Positions 26,690-35,098 of a stretch of DNA of 64,000 nt are shown in pieces (the first letter of the stretch is position 1; the number at the start of each line of letters is the position of its first letter). The notes below the pieces were generated by a model, which saw only the letters and a program-made list of their open reading frames with translations, made no database searches and was not told the origin of the DNA. A program made the translations under genes and the position numbers. Source of the stretch: Pelagivirga sediminicola (GTDB lineage: Bacteria > Pseudomonadota > Alphaproteobacteria > Rhodobacterales > Rhodobacteraceae); assembly GCF_003072125.1 (NCBI RefSeq), contig NZ_QCYH01000003.1, positions 255,501-319,500 of the forward strand, in the 5' to 3' direction.

Positions 26690-27104
26690 TCAGGCGGTGG
26701 CGACGCGGACGTTTTCAGGGCGGCCCTCGGGGTTCGGCGCGGTGCTGTCGAACGGAACGAAATCAAGGCCCGCAGCGGTGCGGCCAATCGCATGCGCGGG
26801 CCGCATCGCGGGGCAATTTGGATACTGCCGCCGAAGGGAGTCAGGTAGTCGCGCCTGGCTGCGAAGCGTCACCAGCAGCGATTCGACCAGCATGCCTTCG
26901 GCATCCAGAACCGAATGACGATCAAGCAGGATGTTGTAATATTCCGCCTGCGCGACGCGGCGCATCCGGCGGATGCCGGGGCGGTCCACCAGCTTGACCG
27001 CCGGGACCATCGTGTATTTCGTTCCCGGCGCCGCCGTCGGCATAATCATCGCCGCCACCGGTGATGATCGTATCGTTGCCGCCTGTTCCAAATTCGTCGG
27101 CCAT
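26690..27104 (-). pseudogene. Remnant of an RTX protein with a C-terminal Hint domain
   Basis: From ATG 27104 the reading starts MADEFGTGGNDTIITGGG with DDYADGGAGN, a calcium-binding RTX beginning, but becomes Pro/Arg-rich after about 33 codons. In the overlapping frame, from about 27010 to the TGA at 26690, the reading is VPAVKLVDRPGIRR, QAEYYNILLDRHSVLDAEG and VESL, the C-terminal part of the Hint-2 (hedgehog/intein) domain carried by many roseobacter RTX proteins. The middle of the gene is missing and the two ends are out of frame. The start has GGAG upstream. It is a deletion-derived pseudogene. Confidence 0.65.
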
Positions 27105-27205
27105 GCCTCATCTCCACATTTTCAATGCAGGATGCGGCACAGCGGTTGACGAGGCATTAAGCCTCAATTTTTAACGAAAATTCTTCATTCTATTGCAAAG
27201 CTGGA

Positions 27206-28180
27206 TCAGCCGCGGTGCGCCAGGCCATCCATGATGCGCACCAGTTCAGCGCTGATGCCCGGCTCGGACAGGGCGTGCCCCGCCAGCGGGATCATGTTCA
27301 GCCTGCAGGCAGGCCACGCGCCCGCCAGCGTATGGGCGGTGGCGGGCGGGCAGATCATGTCATACCGGCCCTGCACGATCACACCCGGCACCTCGGCCAG
27401 CCGGTGGATGTTGGCCAGGATCCAGCCGTCATGCTCAAGAAATCCCGCATGGGTGAAATAGTGGTTCTCCAGCCGGGCAAAGGCGCGCGCATATTCGGCC
27501 GGACCGTCGCCGCCGACCCCGGTGGAATTCACCGTTGCCAGCGCATTTTCCCATGCGCTCCACGCCCTGGCATAGACGGTTTCGGTGTGCGAATTGCCGC
27601 AGAAAAGCCGCTTGTGATACGCGCCGATCAGATCGCCGCGCTCGCCCTCCGGGATCGGCTCGACAAAGCGCGCCCAAGTCTCGGGCCAGAACAGACCGGC
27701 GCCGCCGCCGTAGAACCAGCCAAGCTCGGCCTGGGTCATGGTGAAGACACCGCGCAGCACCAGATGCGCGCAGCGGTTGGGATGCGTGATGCCATAGATC
27801 AGCGCCAGCGTGGCGCCCCAGCTGCCGCCAAAGACGATCCAGCGCTCGATCCCAAAGCTGCGGCGAATCAGTTCGATATCGTCCACCAGATGCCAAGTCG
27901 TGTTCGCCTCGACGGACGCGTGCGGCTTGGAGCGCCCGCAGCCGCGCTGATCGAACAGGATGATGCGGTAGGCCGCCGGATCGAAATATCGCCGCATCGC
28001 AGGGCTGCAGCCACCGCCGGGGCCGCCGTGAAACACGACGACGGGCTCTCCTTCGGGGTTGCCGGATTGCTCGACATAGATCTCGTGGCCGTCGCCGACG
28101 CTCAGCATCTGCCGGTCAAAAGGCTCGACCGGCGGGTAGAGATACTGCACCGCGCTTTTATGCCCCGAGATTTTATCCAT
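27206..28180 (-). CDS. pip: Proline iminopeptidase
   Basis: Alpha/beta hydrolase of 324 aa that removes N-terminal proline from peptides. Oxyanion motif HGGPGGG (51-57), DQRGCGRS, nucleophile Ser120 in GGSWG, acid Asp in QGRYDMICP and catalytic His in LAGHAL near the C-terminus. The opening YLYPPVEPFDRQMLSV is typical of the S33 proline iminopeptidases. Length matches the family (about 310-330). The gene is divergent from ubiG and probably monocistronic; no signal peptide, hence cytoplasmic. Confidence 0.93.
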   Translation of the reverse strand: MDKISGHKSAVQYLYPPVEPFDRQMLSVGDGHEIYVEQSGNPEGEPVVVFHGGPGGGCSPAMRRYFDPAAYRIILFDQRGCGRSKPHASVEANTTWHLVDDIELIRRSFGIERWIVFGGSWGATLALIYGITHPNRCAHLVLRGVFTMTQAELGWFYGGGAGLFWPETWARFVEPIPEGERGDLIGAYHKRLFCGNSHTETVYARAWSAWENALATVNSTGVGGDGPAEYARAFARLENHYFTHAGFLEHDGWILANIHRLAEVPGVIVQGRYDMICPPATAHTLAGAWPACRLNMIPLAGHALSEPGISAELVRIMDGLAHRG

Positions 28181-28279
28181 GTCCGTCCTATGTTAAATCA
28201 CGCCAAGAGCGGATAGCAGAAGCGTGCCTGCGCGATGGCAATCGCGGCCCTTGGCCAGCCGACACATCAGATAAGCGTC

Positions 28280-28357
28280 TTTGGCGCGATTGACCACAGC
28301 ATGCGCCGTTGGCGCAAGGGATCACAAGATGCGCCTTGGGCGCAATGGACCACACGG
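28280..28357 (+). repeat. Three imperfect 28-nt tandem repeats with internal dyads, upstream of ubiG
   Basis: Units at 28280-28307, 28308-28335 and 28336-28357 (partial). Each reads approximately TTGGCGC, a variable middle containing GGA or TTGA plus C-A-C-A, then ATGCGCC. GGCGC and GCGCC in each unit can pair. The array ends at the ribosome site GGAG (28356-28359) of ubiG, so the hairpins would lie in the leader RNA. Confidence 0.6.
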
Positions 28358-28365
28358 AGAGCGAA

Positions 28366-29112
28366 ATGCAAAGGGCGGGATCCACGATAGACGAGGGCGA
28401 AGTCGCCAAGTTTCAGGCCATGGCCGAGGAATGGTGGGATCCGGCCGGCAAGTTCAAGCCGCTGCACATGATGAACCCATGCAGGCTCGACTATATCACC
28501 CGGCAGATCGCTGCCGAGTTCGGCCGTGATCTGGGCGGCGAAGCGCCATTCGCCGGTTTGCGGATCCTCGATATCGGCTGCGGCGGGGGCCTCTTGTCCG
28601 AGCCGATGGCGCGGCTCGATGCCGATGTGGTTGGCGCCGACGCGGCCGAGCGGAACATCCCCGTCGCGCAGCTTCATGCCGAGCAATCGGGGCTGAACAT
28701 CGACTATCGTCACACGACCGCCGAGGCGCTGGCGGATGCGGGCGAACAGTTCGACGCCGTGCTGAACATGGAAGTAGTCGAACATGTGAGCGATCCGCTG
28801 GCCTATCTGACGGCGTGTCGGCAGCTTTTAAAACCCAGCGGGCTGCATGTCTGCTCGACCCTCAACCGCAATCCGAAAAGCTATGTCATGGCCATCATCG
28901 GCGCCGAGCATGTGATGCGCTGGCTGCCGAAGGGCACGCATGACTGGGCCAAGTTCATCACGCCCGATGAGCTGTATGATCTGCTGCGGCAGGCGGGGCT
29001 GGAGCCGCTGGACCGCAAGGGGTTCGTCTTCAATCCGGTCAGCTGGAAATGGTCGATCTCGGACCGGGATCTGAGCGTGAATTACGTGACGGCCAGCCGC
29101 AAACCGGCGTAA
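28366..29112 (+). CDS. ubiG: Ubiquinone biosynthesis O-methyltransferase
   Basis: 248-aa class I SAM methyltransferase that performs both O-methylations of the ubiquinone head group. Motif [17 protein letters not shown], substrate-family signature [15 protein letters not shown] at the N-terminus and the C-terminal [16 protein letters not shown]-type segment fit UbiG rather than UbiE. The start at 28366 is set by GGAG at 28356-28359 and by [16 protein letters not shown], a normal UbiG beginning; the in-frame ATG at 28309 lies inside the tandem repeats. The repeats in the leader may affect its translation. Confidence 0.95.
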   Translation: MQRAGSTIDEGEVAKFQAMAEEWWDPAGKFKPLHMMNPCRLDYITRQIAAEFGRDLGGEAPFAGLRILDIGCGGGLLSEPMARLDADVVGADAAERNIPVAQLHAEQSGLNIDYRHTTAEALADAGEQFDAVLNMEVVEHVSDPLAYLTACRQLLKPSGLHVCSTLNRNPKSYVMAIIGAEHVMRWLPKGTHDWAKFITPDELYDLLRQAGLEPLDRKGFVFNPVSWKWSISDRDLSVNYVTASRKPA

Positions 29113-29118
29113 CGCGCG

Positions 29119-29565
29119 TCACTCATCGCTTCCCAGCCGGGCGCGCAGGCTGCGCAGGACCGGCAGGGCGCTGCGCACCTTGTCCTCGCCCAGCTCCGAG
29201 ACGACCTCGGAAATCAGCGGCGTGATTGACGAGATCGCCGCCTCGCGTGCGGTGCGGCCCGCGGGGCTGATCGACACGCGTTTGCGCCGGGCATCGTCCC
29301 AATCGGGGCGGATGTGGACATATCCAGCCCATTCCAGCTTGTGCAGGGTGTTGGTCATGGCGCCGCGCGTGACGTGAAAGCTGCGGGCCAGCTCGGCAGG
29401 GCTCCGCTCGGCGCCGGCGCGGGCCAGATGGTTCAGCACCGAGAAATGCGAGATTTCCATGCCCTTGGGCAACACGCGGCTCAGCTGGTTCCGGATCAGT
29501 TGATCGTTGGTCAGGATTTCGCTGAACAGCGCGACCGCGAGCGCATTGGTGGGGGTGTCTTCCAT
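29119..29565 (-). CDS. MarR-family transcriptional regulator
   Basis: 148 aa with the winged-helix DNA-binding core: helix-turn-helix region about residues 50-75 (SPAELARSFHVTRGAMTNTLHKLE) and the wing DWDDARRKRVSISPAG with the conserved DxRxKR-like Asp/Arg pair. The ligand is unknown. The start overlaps the upstream nitrilase stop (TGATG), so it is the last gene of a comF-unlinked grxC-nit-marR chain on the minus strand. It converges with ubiG, 6 bp away. Confidence 0.9.
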   Translation of the reverse strand: MEDTPTNALAVALFSEILTNDQLIRNQLSRVLPKGMEISHFSVLNHLARAGAERSPAELARSFHVTRGAMTNTLHKLEWAGYVHIRPDWDDARRKRVSISPAGRTAREAAISSITPLISEVVSELGEDKVRSALPVLRSLRARLGSDE

Positions 29566-30395
29566 CAGGGGCCGCCAAATCCGGGATCATGCATCAGCGC
29601 CGGGATGCGCTGGCGCGCTTGTGCCACCTCGTTCATGTCCAGATCAACGTAAATCACCCCCGGCGCCGTTCCGGCATCGGCCAGCACCGCGCCCCAAGGC
29701 GAGATCGCCACTGAATGACCGTAGGTGCGGCGCGGCGCGCCCTGACTGGCGGCATGCGTGCCTGTCTGCGCGGGCGCCAGCACATAGGCGCCCGTCTCGA
29801 TCGCGCGGGCGCGCAAAAGCGTTTCCCAATGCGCGGCGCCGGTGACAGGGGAGAACGCGGACGGGACCGTCAGAACCCGCGCGCCTGCCTGCGCCAGGTT
29901 GCGGTAAAGATGCGCAAAGCGGACGTCATAGCAGATGGTCATGCCCAGCGGCCCAAAGGGCATATCGGCCAGAACCGCCTGCGCGCCGGGGCGATATCCG
30001 GCGGATTCGCGATAGCTTTCGCTGTCCGAGATGGTCACGTCGAACATATGGATCTTGTCATAGCGCGCCGCGACCGCCCCATCGGGCGCGATCAAGAAGG
30101 ACCGGTTGGCAAAGCGCCCGTCCACATCACCGGTCTTCAGCGCCAGTGAGCCGATCAGCAGCCAGATACCGTGCGCCGCGGCCAGATCGCGCAGGGCGGC
30201 CAGCGTGCGGTCCTCGGCCTCGGTGGTCAGCACCTCCATCTGCCGCGCGCGGCTGGCCGAGACGCAGTTGGTGACTTCGGGCGTCAGCACAAAACCGGCC
30301 CCTGCGGCGGCAGCCTGCCGGATCAACGCCGCCGTCACAGGGAGGTTGGCAGCAGGGTCATCGCCGCTGCACAGCTGGACCAGCGCGGCCTTCAT
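29565..30395 (-). CDS. Carbon-nitrogen hydrolase, nitrilase superfamily (Nit1/Nit2-like)
   Basis: 276 aa with the nitrilase triad: Glu40 (LTPEVTN), Lys114 (RYDKIHMFD) and Cys155 (TICYDVRF). The closest match by eye is the Nit1/Nit2 branch, deaminated-glutathione or omega-amidase enzymes, which fits placement beside glutaredoxin. The start at 30395 overlaps the grxC stop by ATGA; longer in-frame extensions upstream are antisense-like noise over grxC. The stop overlaps the marR start by one base. Substrate cannot be fixed from sequence. Confidence 0.9.
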   Translation of the reverse strand: MKAALVQLCSGDDPAANLPVTAALIRQAAAAGAGFVLTPEVTNCVSASRARQMEVLTTEAEDRTLAALRDLAAAHGIWLLIGSLALKTGDVDGRFANRSFLIAPDGAVAARYDKIHMFDVTISDSESYRESAGYRPGAQAVLADMPFGPLGMTICYDVRFAHLYRNLAQAGARVLTVPSAFSPVTGAAHWETLLRARAIETGAYVLAPAQTGTHAASQGAPRRTYGHSVAISPWGAVLADAGTAPGVIYVDLDMNEVAQARQRIPALMHDPGFGGP

Positions 30396-30649
30396 GCCGC
30401 CAGCAGCTTGTCCAGCTTGCCCGCCCGCTCCAGCGCGAACAGATCGTCGCAGCCGCCCACATGGGTATCGCCGATAAAGATCTGCGGCACCGTGCGCCCG
30501 CCATTGGCGCGCTTCGTCATCTCGCTGCGGCGTTCGGGATGCGCGGCGATGTCGATCTCGGAGAAGTTGACGTTCTTCTGCGCCAGAAGGCGCTTGGCCG
30601 CGTGGCAAAACCCGCAGAGCGGAGACGTATAGATTTCGACAGGTTGCAT
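30392..30649 (-). CDS. grxC: Glutaredoxin 3
   Basis: 85-aa dithiol glutaredoxin. Active site C12-G-F-C15 in SPLCGFCHAAK (CPYC in most homologues, so the CGFC variant is mildly unusual), followed by the cis-Pro TVPQIFIG and the glutathione-binding GGCDDLFAL. Start at 30649 gives the normal MQPVEIYTSP. It reduces protein disulfides and supports ribonucleotide reductase using glutathione. Coupled to the nitrilase gene by ATGA. Confidence 0.95.
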   Translation of the reverse strand: MQPVEIYTSPLCGFCHAAKRLLAQKNVNFSEIDIAAHPERRSEMTKRANGGRTVPQIFIGDTHVGGCDDLFALERAGKLDKLLAA

Positions 30650-30683
30650 GGCTGGCCTTTCATCGGTTGGGGTGCCCCCGAAT

Positions 30684-31421
30684 CTAGGGGTCCTTGGCCG
30701 CGCGCGCCAGTACCAGAATATCGACGCCCGCCGCACCCGCCGCAAGGCAGGCCTCGGTCGCCGCCGAAAACGTCGCGCCCGATGTCATGACATCGTCGAC
30801 CAGCAGGATGTGACGCCCGGCAATGCGCATTCGGCGCCTTGGATGCACCCGGATCGTCCCCTCCAGCGTGGCAAAACGGGCATCGCGGCCAAGACCGCCC
30901 AAACTGGGTGTCGCGCGGGGGCGGATCAGCAGATCGGGGCAGTGCGGGCGCCCGGTCTGACCGGCGACGGCGCGCGCCAGCAGCGCCGCCTGATTATACC
31001 GCCGCGACAGCAGGCGCATCCAGTGCAGCGGCACCGGCGCGATCAGCGTATCGGGGCGCAGCAGCGGTTTCGCCGCGCGCGCCATCCACACGGCGGCAGG
31101 GCGGACCATATCGTGGCGGTCCCCATGCTTGAGCGCCAGCACCAGCTTGCGCCCGTTACCGGAATAGCGAAGCGCGGCGCGCCCCGCGTCCCATGGTCGC
31201 GGCACCGCAAGGCAATCATCGCATGTCAGCAGATCGTCCGGCGCATCCGGCCCGGGCGGCAAAGGCGTGCCGCAGAGGTTGCACACCTGCCCCGAGATGA
31301 AGGGCGTGTCCCGCCAGCAGGGGCCGCACAGCCCGAAATCGGTCTCCACCAGACCGCCGCAGACAGTGCAGCGCGGCGGATAGACCAACCGAAGTGCCGA
31401 TTGCAAATGCGCGGCCTTCAC
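30684..31421 (-). CDS. ComF-family phosphoribosyltransferase-like protein
   Basis: 245 aa. Two N-terminal CxxC zinc-ribbon pairs (CTVCG, CGPC, CNLCG and CDDC, about residues 18-70), then a phosphoribosyltransferase fold with APVPLHWMRLLSRRYNQA and the PRPP-binding motif ILLVDDVMTSGAT. The family (ComF/GntX) is linked to DNA uptake in competent bacteria but has wider, unclear roles. It lies 34 bp upstream of grxC on the minus strand and divergently overlaps nothing; the plus-strand methyltransferase-like gene begins just beyond its start. Confidence 0.92.
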   Translation of the reverse strand: MKAAHLQSALRLVYPPRCTVCGGLVETDFGLCGPCWRDTPFISGQVCNLCGTPLPPGPDAPDDLLTCDDCLAVPRPWDAGRAALRYSGNGRKLVLALKHGDRHDMVRPAAVWMARAAKPLLRPDTLIAPVPLHWMRLLSRRYNQAALLARAVAGQTGRPHCPDLLIRPRATPSLGGLGRDARFATLEGTIRVHPRRRMRIAGRHILLVDDVMTSGATFSAATEACLAAGAAGVDILVLARAAKDP

Positions 31422-31456
31422 CTATATGTCCCCGGCATGGAAATGATGGCCCTTTC

Positions 31457-32278
31457 ATGACTGCACCGCGCCTTACCGATCGCAACGCCCTTTTGCGCCA
31501 GCGCGCCCGCGCCGCCGCGGCGGAGCCTGCGCTTTTCCTGCATGATGCGGCGATCGACGAGGTGCAGGATCGCCTCTCCTTGGTTAACAAAGCGTTTACA
31601 GATCCGGCAATCGTAACCGGCTGGCCGGGCCCGTGGCGCGCGGCGTTTCCCAATGCCATGATCGCCGCGGACGACGAAACGCTGGCGCTGGAGCCCGGCG
31701 CGCATGATCTGGTCATTCACGCGATGGCGCTGCACTGGGCGAATGACCCTGTCGGGCAGCTTATCCAGGTCCGGCGCGCGCTCAGGCCCGATGGTCTCTT
31801 TCTGGGCGTGATGCCGGGGGGAACCACGCTGCACCAGTTGCGCGCGAGCCTTGCGCAGGCCGAGGCCGAGGTGACGGGCGGCCTCTCGCCCCGCATCGCC
31901 CCGACCGGCGAGGTGCGCGACCTCGGCGGCCTTTTGCAACGGGCGGGCATGACCCTGCCGGTGGTGGACAGCGTGCCGCTGACGGCCAGTTATGCGGATA
32001 TGACCGCGCTTTTGCATGATCTGCGCGCGATGGGCGAAGGCAACGCGATGCAGGCGCGCCCGCGTAATTTTGCCCGCCGCGCGGTGTTTGAGCGGGCCGC
32101 ACAGATCTACGCAGACAGCTTTGGCGACGGCGCGGGCCGGATCACGGCAACTTACGATCTGATCTTTCTGACCGGCTGGTGCCCCGATGCGTCGCAACCG
32201 CAACCGCTGCGTCCCGGATCGGCCAGGATGCGGCTGGCCGACGCGCTCAACACCCGCGAGACGCCCCTTCCGGATTGA
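31457..32278 (+). CDS. NDUFAF5-like protein, SAM-methyltransferase fold with degenerate motif I
   Basis: 273 aa. From LVIHAMALHWANDPVGQL through RPDGLFLGVMPGGTTLHQLR, LSPRIAPTGEVRDLGGLLQRAG and MGEGNAMQARPRN it follows the NDUFAF5 (C20orf7) family. In mitochondria that family hydroxylates an arginine in complex I. The normal glycine-rich SAM motif (LDLGCGxG) is replaced by AIVTGWPGPW, so SAM binding by the classical route is doubtful. The start at 31457 follows the comF start region; the two genes are divergent. Upstream of hemH by 60 bp, possibly co-transcribed. A complex I assembly role is inference from the eukaryotic relative. Confidence 0.85.
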   Translation: MTAPRLTDRNALLRQRARAAAAEPALFLHDAAIDEVQDRLSLVNKAFTDPAIVTGWPGPWRAAFPNAMIAADDETLALEPGAHDLVIHAMALHWANDPVGQLIQVRRALRPDGLFLGVMPGGTTLHQLRASLAQAEAEVTGGLSPRIAPTGEVRDLGGLLQRAGMTLPVVDSVPLTASYADMTALLHDLRAMGEGNAMQARPRNFARRAVFERAAQIYADSFGDGAGRITATYDLIFLTGWCPDASQPQPLRPGSARMRLADALNTRETPLPD

Positions 32279-32338
32279 CCCCCTGCCCGTTTCGCTTATG
32301 TGCGGGATGACAGCGGCGCAGCACAAAGGACAGCCATC

Positions 32339-33400
32339 ATGACAGAGCCAACCATTCAGGCCACCTGCCCCGTACACGCGCCCTCCGGACATCCGGCGAT
32401 CCCGCGCGAGAAAACCGGCATCCTGCTGGCCAATCTCGGCACGCCGGACAATTACGATTACTGGTCGATGCGCCGCTATCTGAACGAGTTCCTGTCCGAC
32501 CGCCGCGTCATCGACTATTCGCCATGGAAATGGCAGCCGCTCTTGCAGCTGGTGATCCTGACCAAACGGCCCTTCACCTCCGGCAAGGCGTATAAATCCA
32601 TCTGGAACGAGGACAAGAACGAAAGCCCCCTGATGACCATCACGCGCGATCAGACCGACGCGATGCGCACCAGGATGGCCGCCGAATATGGCGATGATGT
32701 CATGGTCGATTTCTGCATGCGCTACGGCAACCCCTCGACCCGCTTGAAGGTGCGCGAGATGATCGAGGCGGGATGCACCCGCATCCTGTTCGTTCCGCTT
32801 TACCCGCATTACGCCGGCGCGACGTCAGCCACCGCGAATGACGAGTTCTTTCGCGCGCTGATGAAGGAGGTCCGCCAGCCCGCCGCGCGGACGATCGCAC
32901 CCTATTTCGATCATCCCGATTACATCGAGGCACTCGCGCGATCCGTCGAGACGGCCTATGCGGGCGCCGCGCGGCCCGAAATCCTGGTCGTGTCATATCA
33001 CGGCATGCCCCAGCGCTACCTGATGGAGGGCGATCCCTATCATTGCCAGTGCCAGAAAACGACGCGCCTTCTGAAAGAGCGGCTTGGATGGGAGGACAGT
33101 CAGATCACGACTACGTTCCAGTCGGTCTTTGGCCCCGAGGAATGGCTGAAGCCCTATACGGTGGACGAGGTCGCGCGCCTTGCCCGCGAGGATGGCAAGC
33201 GCCGCATCGCGGTCATCGCGCCCGCGTTTTCGGCCGATTGCATCGAAACGCTGGAAGAGATCAACGATGAGATCCGCGAAAGCTTTGAAGAGGCCGGCGG
33301 CGAGGAGTTCACCTATATCCCCTGCCTCAATGACAGCCCCGCGCATATCGACGCGCTGGCAGGTGTCATTCGCGAGAATTTGCGCGGTTGGCTGGACTGA
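32339..33400 (+). CDS. hemH: Ferrochelatase
   Basis: 353-aa enzyme inserting ferrous iron into protoporphyrin IX, the last step of protohaem synthesis. Conserved blocks: GILLANLGTPDNYDYWSM, FVPLYPHYAGATSAT, catalytic His in VVSYHGMPQRYL, and FQSVFGPEEWLKPYT. The DPYHCQCQKT segment with paired Cys is typical of alphaproteobacterial forms. Start at 32339 is supported by AAAGGA (32325-32330). An extended N-terminus (~25 residues) precedes the catalytic domain. A terminator hairpin follows. Confidence 0.97.
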   Translation: MTEPTIQATCPVHAPSGHPAIPREKTGILLANLGTPDNYDYWSMRRYLNEFLSDRRVIDYSPWKWQPLLQLVILTKRPFTSGKAYKSIWNEDKNESPLMTITRDQTDAMRTRMAAEYGDDVMVDFCMRYGNPSTRLKVREMIEAGCTRILFVPLYPHYAGATSATANDEFFRALMKEVRQPAARTIAPYFDHPDYIEALARSVETAYAGAARPEILVVSYHGMPQRYLMEGDPYHCQCQKTTRLLKERLGWEDSQITTTFQSVFGPEEWLKPYTVDEVARLAREDGKRRIAVIAPAFSADCIETLEEINDEIRESFEEAGGEEFTYIPCLNDSPAHIDALAGVIRENLRGWLD

Positions 33401-33410
33401 TCCGCCCAAT

Positions 33411-33449
33411 GGAAAAAGGCGCCGGACCGTGTGGTGCAGCGCCTTTTCC
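33411..33449. terminator. Bidirectional terminator after hemH
   Basis: GGAAAAAGGCGC (33411-33422) pairs with GCGCCTTTTCC (33439-33449) with one bulged A, around a 16-base loop. It separates the convergent hemH and the small membrane-protein gene. Confidence 0.7.
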
Positions 33450-33470
33450 CTAAAACGTTTCGCAAAAGGC

Positions 33471-33659
33471 TTAGTCGGCTGCGATCACAGCTGCGACGAT
33501 GGCCAGCAGAACCAGCGGAACCCACACGCCGGCGGACGACGAGCTTGCGTTGGTCTCTTCGACGATGACGGGCGCTTCCATGACGGGCGGCTCCATGTTG
33601 CCTGCAAAGGCGGTCGAAGCGGCAGCGGACAGAGCGGCGGCGAGAACGAGTTTCTTCAT
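33471..33659 (-). CDS. 62-aa exported or membrane protein, unknown function
   Basis: Short protein with a clear signal peptide (MKKLVLAAALSAAASTAFAG), a Glu/Pro/Val-rich middle, a Ser cluster and a C-terminal hydrophobic helix (VWVPLVLLAIVAAVIAAD). It may be an inner-membrane protein exposing a small periplasmic loop. The start at 33659 follows GGAG in the mRNA. The two-part hydrophobic design and good ribosome site argue that it is real. No family recognised. Confidence 0.75.
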   Translation of the reverse strand: MKKLVLAAALSAAASTAFAGNMEPPVMEAPVIVEETNASSSSAGVWVPLVLLAIVAAVIAAD

Positions 33660-33802
33660 GTTATACTCCAAAAATAGCCTGCGCCGCACATCGCGACGGC
33701 AAGCACCCAAGACGTTTACCTCGTGTCAATTTTCTAACCAGCAAATTTTCGTGATTGCAATTGCAATTTGGCGGCTAAGCCCCATGAAAGGCTGCCGTTT
33801 CG

Positions 33803-34360
33803 TCAAATAAGCAACACTTGCGTGCCGACCCTGGTCAGGCTGAAAAGCTCGGCAATATGCTCGTTATACAGACCGATGCAGCCATTGGATGATTTCCGGC
33901 CAATCTTGCGCGTGTCATGGGTGCCGTGGATGCGGTAATACTTCCACCCCAGATAGAGCGCATGGGTGCCCAGCGGATTGTCCGGACCGGGCGGCACGAA
34001 GGCGGGCCATTCGGGATTGCGCTTGAGCATATTGGGCGTCGGTGACCAGCTGGGCCCCTCGACCTTGCGGACCACACTGGTGCGACCGCGCCGCGTAAGA
34101 TCCTCCGAAAGCGGCACCGACGAGGGGTAGAGCCGGTAAGTCCTGCCGTCCGCGGCCCAGAAATGCAGGGCGCGCGAATCAATATCGACAAGCACGGCGC
34201 CGTTGCGAAGGCTGGAAAAATAGGGCCGCCAGTCAAGCGAACGAAAACTTGAGATATTTCGTCGCACACCCGAGGTTTCCGCGATGGCCGGGGCGCCGAT
34301 CAAGGCCGCGCATCCCGCCAGAAAACTACGCCTGTTCAGGAACTTATGGGAATTTCGCAT
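33803..34360 (-). CDS. L,D-transpeptidase (YkuD domain), Tat-type signal
   Basis: 185 aa. N-terminus NRRSFLAGCAALIGAPAIAE reads as a twin-arginine signal. The YkuD signature is intact, with His145 in YRIHGTHD and nucleophile Cys161 in KSSNGCIGLYN. WSPTPNMLKRNPEWPAFVPPG is the block common to roseobacter periplasmic transpeptidases of the ErfK/YbiS type. The start at 34360 is preferred over one six codons upstream because GGAGG lies at the right distance. Monocistronic, divergent from the CAP lipoprotein gene. Confidence 0.92.
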   Translation of the reverse strand: MRNSHKFLNRRSFLAGCAALIGAPAIAETSGVRRNISSFRSLDWRPYFSSLRNGAVLVDIDSRALHFWAADGRTYRLYPSSVPLSEDLTRRGRTSVVRKVEGPSWSPTPNMLKRNPEWPAFVPPGPDNPLGTHALYLGWKYYRIHGTHDTRKIGRKSSNGCIGLYNEHIAELFSLTRVGTQVLLI

Positions 34361-34537
34361 CACAGTTACCTCCGACATGGCCAGCGTGGGATCAAGGGCA
34401 CAAGCATATTGCCCGAATGTCGCAGTCGCAATTCAAACCATGCGCCATTGGCAAAGTTCTGACCATGTGGGTTTGAAACGCAACGCCTGGCACTGTAGAG
34501 CTTGCAAACACAAATCAAGCCGGGTGGTCCTTAGCTT

Positions 34538-35056
34538 ATGTCTAGAATTCTGGTTCTTCTCATCTCCGCGATGCTCGCCCTGAGCGCCTGCGCGCCCTCC
34601 GTTCCGACCGAGCCGCAGATCGGCCCTGATGGCAAGCCGTTGCCGAAGGTCTATCGCATCCGCGGCAGCGATACCTCGGCGATCCAGTATCGCATGCTGG
34701 ATTCGGTCAACGCGCTTCGCGAGGGCGCGGGGCGTCCGCCCGTCCAGATGAACGCGCAGCTGAACGCGGCCGCCGCAACCCATTCGCGCGACATGTCCGT
34801 GCAGAACCGCCCGTGGCATTTCGGCTCGGACGGCTCCTCGCCGATCGACCGCGTGCGCCGCGTCGGCTACACCGGCAACCTTGTCGGCGAGACCATTTCG
34901 GAAACCTACGAGACCGAGCTGGAGACGCTCGCCGCCTGGATGGACGAGCCGAGCACGCGCAAGGTGGTCCTGTCGCCCAAGGCGCGCGAGATGGGCTTTT
35001 CCTGGCTGCAGGAAAACAACGGCAAAATCTGGTGGACCATGATCATGGGTGGCTGA
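34538..35056 (+). CDS. CAP-domain (SCP-like) lipoprotein
   Basis: 172 aa with lipobox LSAC (Cys18), then a CAP domain: LDSVNALREGAGRPPV, LNAAAATHSRDMSVQNRPWHFGSDG (with the His of the putative metal/catalytic cavity), YTGNLVGETISETY, and WLQENNGKIWWTMIMG. Bacterial CAP proteins are extracellular or periplasmic; some bind lipids or act on the envelope, but most have no known activity. No clear ribosome site precedes the ATG. A strong terminator follows. Confidence 0.88.
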   Translation: MSRILVLLISAMLALSACAPSVPTEPQIGPDGKPLPKVYRIRGSDTSAIQYRMLDSVNALREGAGRPPVQMNAQLNAAAATHSRDMSVQNRPWHFGSDGSSPIDRVRRVGYTGNLVGETISETYETELETLAAWMDEPSTRKVVLSPKAREMGFSWLQENNGKIWWTMIMGG

Positions 35057-35098
35057 CACGCGCCCGCCTGGTTATGTTTTCCAGGCAACCCAGCATGC

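Noticed and set aside
26598-26700. Region upstream of rimP considered as a tRNA gene, as in enterobacteria
   Set aside because: No cloverleaf with acceptor stem, anticodon loop and T-arm could be drawn on either strand.
26566-26793. 75-codon minus-strand frame between the RTX/Hint remnant and rimP
   Set aside because: It runs through the terminator hairpin and overlaps the end of the pseudogene; basic composition without conserved features.
28280-28357. 28-nt repeats considered as a CRISPR array
   Set aside because: Units are directly adjacent with no spacers, only two and a partial copy, and no cas genes are present.
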